DNA from: Rhipicephalus microplus
Taxonomy: Eukaryota; Arthropoda; Arachnida; Ixodida; Ixodidae
Assembly: GCF_043290135.1 (NCBI RefSeq)
Contig: NC_134702.1
Coordinates: 188,636,491-188,700,490, forward strand
Direction: 5' to 3'
DNA: 64,000 nucleotides
This document shows, piece by piece, positions 9,131 through 18,252 of the stretch. The position numbers and the translations under genes are program-made. The number at the start of each line of letters is the position of its first letter. Positions within the stretch are counted from its first letter, which is position 1. Under the pieces are notes generated by a model. The model was not told the origin of the DNA. It did no database searches and was given only the letters and a program-made list of their open reading frames with translations.

Positions 9131-10905
9131 ATGTTGCCGAACGACCCAGTGCCAGAAAAAGCGATCGCTCCGCGAACCCAAAACTCGGACACTGCTGCTC
9201 AAGGTGAAGCCGGTGACGAGAACATCCCGTACGGCGAAGGAGACTATCAGAGACGTGTTCTGATCACCAGCGTCGTATCCGGTACTATCTACTACACCCA
9301 GAGCCTGCTCTTCTGGATGGCCTGGTACGAGCTGGACCACTGGTGTCGTCGTCCGAGTGGCTTCGCCAACATGAGCCTAGCTGCGTGGAAGGAGCTGGCC
9401 ATTCCGCGTTTCGCCAACGGAAGTTACAGCCAGTGCACGGTACGCGTACCACCAGATGGTGGCAACTGTGCACGCGTCGAGCCATGGGTCGAGTGGGAGT
9501 TCGACACGGACGAGCATGGCAACACCGCAGTCAGCCAGTGGAGCATCGTGTGCCAGTGGCGGCGCCTTGCCGACGTCGCCAGAGGGGTGCACATGGCCGC
9601 AATGATCGTCATGCTTCTGGCTACTGGCCCTATAGCCGACCGCATTGGCCGTAAAACTATGGGAGTTCTGGCCCTCGTGGCATCGCTGATCACGCTTGCG
9701 GCAACGTGCGTGGCCACCGACCTGCAGACGTTCATTTTAGTGCGTTCAGTTGCAGCTGCAGCGACGGACAGCCTACTTGTGTTCTTGGTGCTGCTGTACG
9801 AGATCACCACCTCGACGCGCCGTCTACTCTACACCACCTTGAGCACGATGCTTTCGTTTGTCGTTCCGCGGTTGCTTCTCACTTCCGCAACTGCCTTCAA
9901 GCTGAGTTGGACGGTGCGCCACTCACTGCTAGCACTATTTGCCCTGTTTCTCCTCGCCGCTTTCCACGTCCTCGACGAATCACCGTCTTGGCTTCTAGCT
10001 GTGCAACGAGAAGACGAAGCCAGGCGCGTTGCAATGAAAGTAGCCAACATCAACCAGGCTTCCATAACCGTCTGCCAGGAGTTCTTCAAGAAACACATCA
10101 ACCGAGTACAGCATCTAACTGATGGAACCACAGGGACAATACAAGCTAGCTATGTGACGTATGCCCTCACCACCTTCATCTGGGCCGTCCTGGGCTTCAC
10201 GTTCATCCACGTCATGATAAGCAGCCCTACTACGCGTAAGACCCACGTTCGCGCCCTGATCGACGTCGGCATTACTCCCATGCTCATGGTTCTGTGGCCT
10301 TGGTTGGAAGACGGCCGCCGTGTCAGAAATGTGGCGTCAATCGCTGCGCTTGTGTACAGTGCTTCGTCGGCTCTTTTGTTCTGTCCGTACACCGACCATG
10401 ATACTGCTTTACGCTTGATGCTGTTGGGGGTCATGCGCCTAGCGTCTCTATTTGTCAACCTTCTCGAATTCTACCTTCTCTGGCCGCGTTTCCCATAGAG
10501 TCACGGTGCACCGGTTCTTGCGCCAGCCTGGCTTTTTTCATGATAGGCGTTGCAACCGCACTTGTTACCTTCAATCGTGTGCTCAGGATCCGCGAAGACA
10601 GTGTGCTAGTAGTGGAAACAATACTGATGGTGGCTACTGCTGTGGCCATACTATACGTGCCCTTAAAGAACGATTTCCAGCTACGAACAATTGACTTCGT
10701 AAACCCAGTGTCACTACCCCCCAAACTGAGTCGTCCTGTTGATAGCGAGCTAATTCCATATCCGCCTGCAGTACCAGTTATTACCGAAGTTGAGACCAAA
10801 GCATTGCCTCCTGATGTTCACCCTTCCTCGAAGAAGAAGGCACAAGGGAAGCAAATACCTGAACAGTACGTTGTGCGTACGTCGAAGCTGCCGATTAACT
10901 GGTAA
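9131..10905 (+). pseudogene. SLC22-type organic ion transporter, intronless, one frameshift
   Basis: A major-facilitator membrane transporter of the organic cation/anion (SLC22-like) type. After a charged N-terminus comes TM1 (YYTQSLLFWMAWYELDHWC), a large Cys-rich extracellular loop, then GPIADRIGRK near 9625-9654, the MFS motif A between TM2 and TM3, followed by further hydrophobic segments. The first frame stops at 10498, but the next frame continues from about 10480 with FPIESRCTG, the conserved TM10-TM11 signature, two more membrane segments and a hydrophilic tail to a stop at 10903-10905. So it is one gene of about 590 residues with a single indel near 10480. AATAAA at 10921-10926 follows. 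I start it at ATG 9131 (GGAGCC before ATG); a frame extension upstream is only a microsatellite. It is a pseudogene, or the indel is a sequencing error; substrate unknown. Confidence 0.78.
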
Positions 10906-10929
10906 ATTAGTTTTGTGTATAATAAATAC

Positions 10930-11173
10930 ATCGATAAAGAGTGCCTATGTATAAGTAAAATAGCGTCAACGTAAGTAGTTCTATAATTTTGCATTAATCT
11001 TCAAACAACCACTTTTAATAAATAGGGTTGTGGGTTCAAGCAAGCTGGTACTCGCCCATCACTTCGGGCTAGTTGGTTATGCGCCCTTTACGTACCTGCA
11101 TTCCTCGCTTACAAAGCTTCTGCTCTTTAATAACCGAGCTTGTTAAGCTAGACGTGATCAGTGTAACAATAAT
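10930..11173. other. No gene seen
   Basis: About 240 bases of AT-rich sequence downstream of the transporter polyadenylation signal. No reading frame, RNA gene or recognisable repeat. Confidence 0.5.
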
Positions 11174-11230
11174 TGACGCGATTTAACGTCCCAAAATCAC
11201 GATATGGTTATGAGAGATGCCGTGGTAGAG
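11174..11230 (-). repeat. 3' fragment of tick tRNA-derived SINE
   Basis: Only the 3' domain is present, inverted: GATTTAACGTCCCAAAATCACGATATGGTTATGAGAGATGCCGTGGTAGAG matches the tail region of the SINE copies at 40.7 and 47.5 kb. Confidence 0.75.
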
Positions 11231-11261
11231 CAGCCTCCTCTTGGGCATCCTTATTCTTCTT

Positions 11262-11660
11262 CATCATCATCATCATAATCATCTTCATCATCAGCCTGAC
11301 TACGTCCACTGCAGGTCAAAGGCCTCTCCCATGTTCCGCCAGTCCACTCGGTCCTGTGCTTGCTGCTGCCAATTTATACCCGCAAGCTTCTTGATTTCAT
11401 CTGTCCACCTTAGCTTCTGTCTTCCCCTAACCCGCTTGCCTTCTCTAGAAATCCAGTTAGTTAACCTTAATGACCAGCGGTTATCCTGTCTACGTGCTAC
11501 ATGCCCGGCCCATGTCCATATACTATTCTTGATTTCAACTATGATATCCTTAACCACAGTTTGTTTCCTAAACCACTCTGCTCTCTTCCTGTCTCTTACG
11601 GGCTTCCTTACGTGTACCTAAATACCTCAACGTGCGCCTTAACGTACGCGAGCCTCGAAC
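11262..11660 (-). mobile_element. 3' end of an RTE-type LINE
   Basis: Minus-strand frame from 11557 to about 11300 encodes the extreme C-terminus of an RTE/BovB-like ORF2: WTWAGHVARRQDNRW, then REGKRVRGRQKLRWTDEIKK, then DRVDWRNMGEAFDLQW. These are hallmark segments of that family, known from memory. The element ends in a run of ATG/ATC-rich triplets at 11262-11300, the typical simple-repeat 3' end. Related but frame-broken sequence extends to about 11660. It is 5'-truncated, with no reverse transcriptase core. Confidence 0.82.
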
Positions 11661-12690
11661 ATTTTCGCCTCCACTGAGAACGCAGCCACCACCAGGATTA
11701 TATCTAGCCGTAATTGCTGTGTGCGTCCTATCAAAAAACTATTCTGATCATAAGTGGGAGTGTATCAGAGAAATTCGGTTAATCCCACTATGCCCCACAA
11801 GTACACTGAAAATGAAGAAGGCAACAGTCAGCCCAACTATTGATAACTGGATATAGGTCACAGCAACTGAGCCCATTCTGCTACTCAACAGTGATCCACT
11901 AAACATAAATGCAACAGCTAACCCTACTAGAAAAGTGCCATGTGGCGAGCCGAAGACACCCAGTAAGTGCAATGTGACAACGAGAAGTTATCAAGAAAAC
12001 GGGCGCCGCCAGGCGCCGCCAGCGAAGTAGACCGGCCGTCGCGTCGTCTTTCGCGCAAACGGTTTGCCACAGCTGCATACGAAGCTTTCGCTCTGTTTAA
12101 GGTATATAAAAAAACATGCATACGAGAATCGTGAAGCACTTGCCCTTTTGGGCACCAAGCCCACTTCAAAGCATGGCCTCTGAGATGGCAGGCGCGCGGC
12201 GTGTTTCTCTTCTGTCGGGTTCCTCGATGCGCGCACCACACTCCGCCGCTCAGGAGGGTGGAGACAACGACGTCGTCTGCTATGGAGTCTACCATTACGA
12301 TGCCCTCTCCGCAAGCCGCCCATAGCTACGATGGCAAGCCAATGAGTGTTGCGCGGCTGCATACAGATATTGTTGCGTCAAAACGTGGGGTACTCAATCA
12401 ACATGAGAGAAATACAAAGTTTTTCAATAGTGAGTGTGAAGGTCCTAAATATGCAGTCTCTAGTCTTCATTTTTAAAGTGACATTAGCAGCTAGATGTCA
12501 AACAGCCGCACCTAAGTCACATGACCTTTCAATGTATAATGGTGTTGTATGCATTCCACAAAAGTGTAGAAACAGTTTGCCACTTGCCAGCTGGCTGAAA
12601 AAGTAAAAAAAAATACGTGCTGTCGAGAGATAACAGACAAATTACAGCATATACACGGAGTGAATGATGTTGTGTGAGGTGAAGCATTTA
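11661..12690. other. No supported gene
   Basis: Mixed sequence with short overlapping open frames on both strands, none with recognisable domains. A GC-rich patch at 12000-12060 contains a short direct duplication (GCGCCGCCAG). No feature is called. Confidence 0.5.
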
Positions 12691-12930
12691 TCCGTGCTTC
12701 AGTCCGTGCGTTCGTTTATGCGTTCGTCCATGCGTTCGTCCAAGTGTTCGTCCATTCACACGTCCATTCGTCCAGAATATCCATAGAGCACATCAAAGCA
12801 CGGGCAGACGAACGCTTTGTTCCACACAGTATCAACCATGATGAGTGAGGCACAGCGTACGTGCGTCCGTCTGTTCTTGCTTCCGTCCGTCTGTGCACCT
12901 GTCTGTCTGTCCGTCCGTCTTTCTGTCACT
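12691..12930. repeat. TCCGTCCG/TCTG-type degenerate array
   Basis: Degenerate tandem motifs based on CGTCCGTC, CGTTCGTC and CTGTCTGT, divided by a unique spacer (12770-12850) that includes GATGAGTGAGG. Similar arrays lie at 14090-14296 and 17772-18007, where the array is followed by CTTCGCC...TCATCATTCACTCCGT. Shared flanks suggest a repeat family with a simple-repeat core. Confidence 0.6.
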
Positions 12931-12934
12931 CACA

Positions 12935-13450
12935 CTTGCGCCACATGCTGAGAGACTCATACAACTTGGTGGTTACAACTACAACCTTCGCCCATATGTG
13001 ATTGCATACCATATATTCCTGTATTGTTTTTGAATAATTCAATAGCTACCTCATTTACAGACCACAGCCTGCAACGCACAGTATATTCTACGTTGGTTTC
13101 ATCTTTTATATTTTACTGCAAACAGCAGATTGGCAAAAAAATTTTGAAAACGTATTATACTATTGTGATCTACATGTGGCTTTTATTGCAATAAATCATG
13201 ACTCGCACGCAGACATTTACTGTAAAATCAGGTTTAGCGTGTTTTGTGTAGGAATATATTGTAAATTAGCAGTTTTTAAAGCGTTCATTGATATTGGTAA
13301 CATGAAGCAACCACACGGCTTTACAACAATGCGCAAGCAGACTGCATTTATTGTACAGATATTTCAGATGCCACAGCTTTATATGAATGATAACTTTAAT
13401 TTACTTCATAAACAAGCGTCATAACTCACTGCGAGTTGACCGCAGCGCAT
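12935..13450. other. No gene seen
   Basis: AT-rich DNA with only short, featureless open frames. Confidence 0.5.
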
Positions 13451-13639
13451 GTCTTGCTTCCACTTCCGCCAATTCTCGTTGTTTAGAGCTGGCCCAGGTG
13501 AATTCGCAGCTTTACTCCTGCACAACTTGATATCGATATTTTTTTCAAGAGAACTATTTCATTGCTTGCATGGTTGCACGCTTCACTTCGCCACTTTGAT
13601 TGAATATTCTGTTATAGTTATGACAGGGGTGATCAGGGT

Positions 13640-14057
13640 GAACAGGATATCTGCTCAGGATGTGATTTCTTTCAAGTCCTCTTTGCAAGATATGAGCGAG
13701 CTCATAACCTCACCTCTCGGATAACACAAGTTCTCGCCATCCTGAACATACTCCTTCAGCGCAGTTAAATTTCCGTGTTCATGGCTCACCGAGCCCATAA
13801 TTGCAGCCCCGCATTGCCCACAATTAGTTTTCTTCGAGATTCCTTACACAAGAAATCCACCTAGATGCTTCTTTCCATGAAGTCAACGCTTCTATGAAAA
13901 GGTTTTTCCCATCATCAGTTTCCTCTTCAGCATCTTCACGACACTCTATGTGGTCTTCAGAGATCATGTCAACCAGGTACTGTGAGTCATCATTTTTATA
14001 ACTAGAGTTCGCTGGCAGGTGCAAAAATGGCTGACGCACACAAGCTTCAAAGTACAT
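13640..14057 (-). pseudogene. Weak relic resembling a P/THAP9-like transposase C-terminus
   Basis: A minus-strand frame from 14057 (acidic, DDGKNLFIEALTSWKEAS) stops at 13824. One frame over it continues as CGQCGAAIM, then LTALKEYVQDGENLCYPRGEVMSSLI down to about 13660. A C-x2-C pair followed by a Gly-x-Leu-x-Tyr-Pro segment is reminiscent of the C-terminal part of P-element/THAP9-like transposases. There is a frameshift and a later stop. No terminal repeats were found. The assignment is tentative; an unrelated decayed gene is possible. Confidence 0.3.
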
Positions 14058-14089
14058 TTCATGTCGTCGTAGGCGTTAGAAACGGGCAC

Positions 14090-14296
14090 AAGGACAGATG
14101 CACAGACGGACGCAAAGATGGACCAACGTGTGGATTAACGCAGGGATGGACGAATGGATGGACGCACAGACGCACGGGTGGATGCATGGACAGACAGAAG
14201 CACGGACAGATTAACGGATGCACGAAATAATGCAGGGACGGATGCATGAAGTAATGCAGGGACGGGCCCACGAACTAAAGCAGGGACGGACTGATG
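14090..14296. repeat. GACGGACG/GACGGATG degenerate array
   Basis: Degenerate octamer-like repeats (GACGGATG, GACGCACA, CAGGGACG) ending in GACGCTTCGCCATACTCATC and followed by TTAACTCCGTGGATATGCT. The same right flank, slightly diverged, follows the array ending at 18007. It is part of a dispersed repeat with a simple-repeat core. Confidence 0.65.
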
Positions 14297-14299
14297 GAC

Positions 14300-15998
14300 G
14301 CTTCGCCATACTCATCATCATTAACTCCGTGGATATGCTTTGACGCCGTTTTAATTGTCATGTGATTCCAAGCAACTGGCTACTATGACTATGACGACAC
14401 GTGACCCACGGCGTAAAGGGCTTTTCCCCCGAAAAGAAATAAGTGAAGGCGCTGGCAGCAACAAGCGCAGAATGTAGACGCACATCTTTGCGCAATCGCA
14501 GCTTGTGTAGAAGAAGCGATTGAGAACAATGCATATTGTGCGATCCGAATTGACCGAGTTAAATACGCATGTGCACAGCATGCAAGTGAACGTGTATTGC
14601 ATCTGTTGCACTGGTGATCGCAATTGAGCCCAATCGGAATGAAATTTCTCAACAGGGATTGGTGCCGTTCGGCAGCTGGTGTAAGAGAGTCAATCACATC
14701 AAGATTTATCGCGATTGAAAGTGCCCGCGTGACAGCGCTTTAAGTTATACCTCTCCAAACGCTGATATTGTATAAATCACGCTGCCAGAACACGAACGGT
14801 CCACGGGCTGCCTTTTTTCGCGCTGGATCTTTACCAGCTACAAGAGTCATCTTTTCGGGTCTTTAGGTAATCTGAACATCCTATAGCTATTTCACAAATG
14901 GTTTGTGCGCTGGGCTACGCAATACCCAGGCATTTTGCCCGAGAAAACGCCGTGCACGTGTCTCACTCAACCAGATGCAATGAGACGGGGGGGGGGGTGA
15001 GCCGAATGGCAGCCGCCGATTGGAAGGCGGTTCTCGCCCCTTCAAAGAGGGGTTATACCCTCCAAGGGGGCGCGCGCATCGACTAACCCTACTCTCCAGC
15101 AATCCCAAACGCAGGGAGAGAGCGTGCCTCCAGAGGTGGGCGTGGTCCGGTCTTTTCTTCCTACCGTGGCACTCCCACATAAGATTCAAAAGGCTGCTGC
15201 GCTGCTGGCGTAGCTTGCATGTGACGGGAGAAAAATTAATTTAGCGCTTTTATATAGCCTCACGCTCATTTGGAAATCCCTGGTGAAGGTGTATGAGAGG
15301 TAAACTGAATGCTGGACGTATATATTGCCAAATGGCCTTTTTTTGCTCTACATTTTCGCCGCACCTATGAGTACGATGTCTCTGCAATAGATCCGCATGT
15401 GCCGGAAGCTCAGTACATTTCGAAATTTTTGGGCTGTATAGTGTGGGGGACACTGGCAAAGCAGAAAAAATGACATCTTCATTTGAAAGCGAAGTCAGAA
15501 GAGAGCCGTATTCTACACTCGTGGGTTACACTTCATCGAATAAATGGGTATCCTTTTTCCTTACATTCATGAGATAGCGCTACTTTTCATTGTAAAGCTA
15601 TTTCAAGAGTTCTCGTAGACGCTTATGTAATCACACTGGCGCTGTGGTTACTGCGCGAATAATCGACCATTCGAGCTGCGAGTTGTATGGTATTCAGTGG
15701 AGATCTTGGGAAGGTGAGAACGAACATCAACATGTTTTGCAAGAAGAAAGCAGCACGTGTCCAGAGTTCAGTGTATCTGATATGAAACGGTGACAGTTAC
15801 ACAGCAGCGACAATTTGCATCTTTTCTTTCTCCAGTAGTCTACTTTAACTAATACGTAGTTTTTTCAAAAAGATGCTGTTTAGTCGCACGCGCGACCTTT
15901 TGGTTTAGATGCAGTCAAGAGTACAGTAAATGAACACGACACTGATATTGCTATCACGCTAACAAATCCTAATCACAATATAGATGACGAAAAAGAAG
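14300..15998. other. No supported gene; one GC-rich patch
   Basis: Apart from a run of nine G at 14989-14997 and a GC-rich patch (about 14990-15160) with palindromic-looking GCCGCC...GGCGG, this stretch shows no domains, RNA genes or repeats that I can name. Confidence 0.45.
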
Positions 15999-16243
15999 AC
16001 GATGATGATGATGTGTGGGGTTTAACGTCTCCGAACCACCATAAGATTATGAGAGACGCCATAGTAGAAGTCTCCAGAAATTTACCCCACCTGGGGTTTT
16101 TTAACGTGCACCCAAATCTGAGTACACGGGCGTACAGCGTTTTCGCCTGCATCAAAAATGCAGCCGGTACAACTGGGATTCCATCACGCGACCTGCGGGT
16201 CAGCAGCCGAGTATACCTCAGCCACTAGACCACCGCGGCGGGG
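15999..16243 (-). repeat. Tick tRNA-derived SINE, full length, inverted
   Basis: Reads on the minus strand from CCCCGCCGCGGTGGTCTAGTGG (right end, 16243) to a tail of ATC repeats (left end). An A-box-like block (TGGTCTAGTGG) and a diverged B-box region show a tRNA-derived head, followed by the family body (GTACTCAGATTTGGGTGCACG) and the GTTAAACCCCACA 3' domain. The tail here is (ATC)n rather than (ATCA)n. Confidence 0.85.
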
Positions 16244-16894
16244 TACTTAACAAGTTATCACGTTCCTGGAGCGTCTTGCGGGCGTAGGGTGGGTGCCATT
16301 TTAAGTAAGTTCTAGGCAATATACTTAGGGTCTGCGCACTTTGACTCATGGCGCAAACTGCAGGTGGCTGACATGACCTTCCCTTCTTACCGAAATAAAT
16401 GCTATTGAGAAAATTGAGGCTAACTCGGCATTTTGGCGCCGCCTGGTGCGATTCCAGCAAGTTTTACGGTTCTGGCGCAGATGTTGCACTCCTGATTTTT
16501 CTAGTTTCGCACTCACCAATGACCACTAGGTTTTGTTTATACATTATTGCGGGATGTTAGTCGTCAGGACGGACATTTGTTACTAAGCGCTAATGTGGAT
16601 GCATCCACGTCGAGTGGTGGTGTTGTAACTACATGTCAAACAGCAACAGGCATTACGCAAGGTATCTTACATCATTGTAAAGTGAAGATCAAACCACTGC
16701 TGTAGAGACACGTTTTACTTTTGTGTTTTACTAAATCCTATGACGGAGCTAGGAATCAAACATGTTTCAACGTGATAGCACCAAAGAGCTCGTTTCGGCA
16801 TCGGCATCGGTGGTTGTGACCGAAAAGTCGTCTTATGCGTGACCGAAAATTGAGAATGATGCAAATATGTAGGTGATAAAAAATCCTGGAGCAG

Positions 16895-17000
16895 AGTGGA
16901 GACCGAACCAGGGATCTTTGGGTCTAAGTGGGGATAGAACCTGGGTCATTTGCGTGGCAAGTGGATGGTCTACCAAACCGCCACGCCTGCTCTTGTAAAA
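16895..17000 (-). repeat. Possible second tRNA-related SINE
   Basis: On the minus strand GGCGTGGCGGTTTGGTAGACC resembles an A box and GGTTCTATCCC a B box about 40 bases further on, with a second GGTTCGGTCTCC nearby. A folded tRNA is not evident. This is most likely a SINE head or tRNA pseudogene. Confidence 0.35.
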
Positions 17001-17470
17001 TAGTGAAAAAAACTTCATCTGCTTGAAAACGCACTGAAAGTAGCTTTCATGCTTCACAAACACACGCGTCTTGCATACATGCTTCACAATTCAACACAAA
17101 ATATTGCAGCAATATTGCATCGTACATGCGTCCATTGCCAACGGGCGTCAAAATAAAGGTATGGATTTATCTCTGCCTGCCATTTTGTCTTTGGAGCTTT
17201 CATTTCTGACTTCTGTAATGCGACAGTATGCGCGGCCGTCCGGGACTATATTGATGAAACTAATAGGTTGACTAATTAACCAGTTTCATTATCTTAGTAT
17301 GTCCACATCATTACATACGTGTAAAATCAGAATTATTGCTCTATTCTAAGAATAAATTCGTTTATGTAAATATTTGTATGCATTACATTAAGCACCACAC
17401 TTTCCTAGGCTATCGGTAATCTTTCTGTTATAGCTCCATCGTTCCAAAATCTGAACAGTAAATTTCAAAA
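17001..17470. other. No gene seen
   Basis: AT-rich sequence without recognisable coding or repeat features. Confidence 0.5.
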
Positions 17471-17475
17471 CCACT

Positions 17476-17548
17476 CGATTCTTGGCCAATCCCCCGCAGT
17501 GGGTATGCGCCACTAACGATAGGAGAACAACAACAACAACAAAATAAA
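17476..17548 (+). repeat. Short retroposon core with (CAA)n tail
   Basis: CGATTCTTGGCCAATCCCCC...GTGGGTATGCGCCACTAACG followed by (CAA)n. The core is nearly identical to that at 3348-3390, where the tail is (CAT)n, but the sequence 5' of the core differs. Confidence 0.6.
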
Positions 17549-17771
17549 GGATTCTAATAATGGCTCCGTGGTCGAAGGCCGGTACCTCACTATAAGAGGC
17601 ATCCATGCTGCTGCGCCTGTTTCCTTAAAGCCACGTGGTGGGTGCATAGAAGTTCGAAAAGGTTTCATGCACTATGTGGCTGAAGTACGCTCTAGGAACA
17701 GGTTGTCGCTATCGTGTTGAACACCTAAAGGCGAAGCATTAGGGTTCCTTACAGGCGTAACCGGCAGTATC

Positions 17772-17779
17772 AGACAAGC

Positions 17780-17851
<72 letters not shown>

Positions 17852-17875
17852 GGACGGACGGACGGACGGACGGGC

Positions 17876-17936
<61 letters not shown>

Positions 17937-18007
17937 GCTGAACACACAGACGGACGGACAGACAGATGAACACACACACACGCACAGGGACAGACAGACG
18001 GACGGAC
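17772..18007. repeat. (GACA)n / (GACG)n microsatellite
   Basis: About 35 tandem GACA units interrupted by a block of GACG units, then mixed CACA and GACA/GACG, ending GACGCTTCGCCC. Left flank AAAGGCGAAGCATTAGGG, right flank CACTTCATCATTCACTCCGTCGATATGCTG. Open frames across it (Cys/Leu/Ser/Val repeats) are translation artefacts. Confidence 0.95.
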
Positions 18008-18252
18008 GCTTCGCCCACTTCATCATTCACTCCGTCGATATGCTGTGAATTTTAGTGCTCTCGCGCTAAAAGGGCACTTGTCAGCGCTTGGCGTTCTGAA
18101 TTCAGTATCACCAAAGAACAACACGCATATCATGGTTAATCTCTAGCTACTTTCTTAATCGAGCCTGCTGACACAGAAACGCAAATGTAGTTTTACATCT
18201 GTTTAATGCGCATTATTAGGGTTGGTCTAAGACTTATCTTGTTATTATGGCA

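Noticed and set aside
13176..13424. 82-codon plus-strand frame
   Set aside because: No domain and AT-rich composition; the frame looks random.
17672..18030. Cys/Leu/Ser/Val-rich frames on the minus strand
   Set aside because: Translations of the (GACA)n microsatellite.
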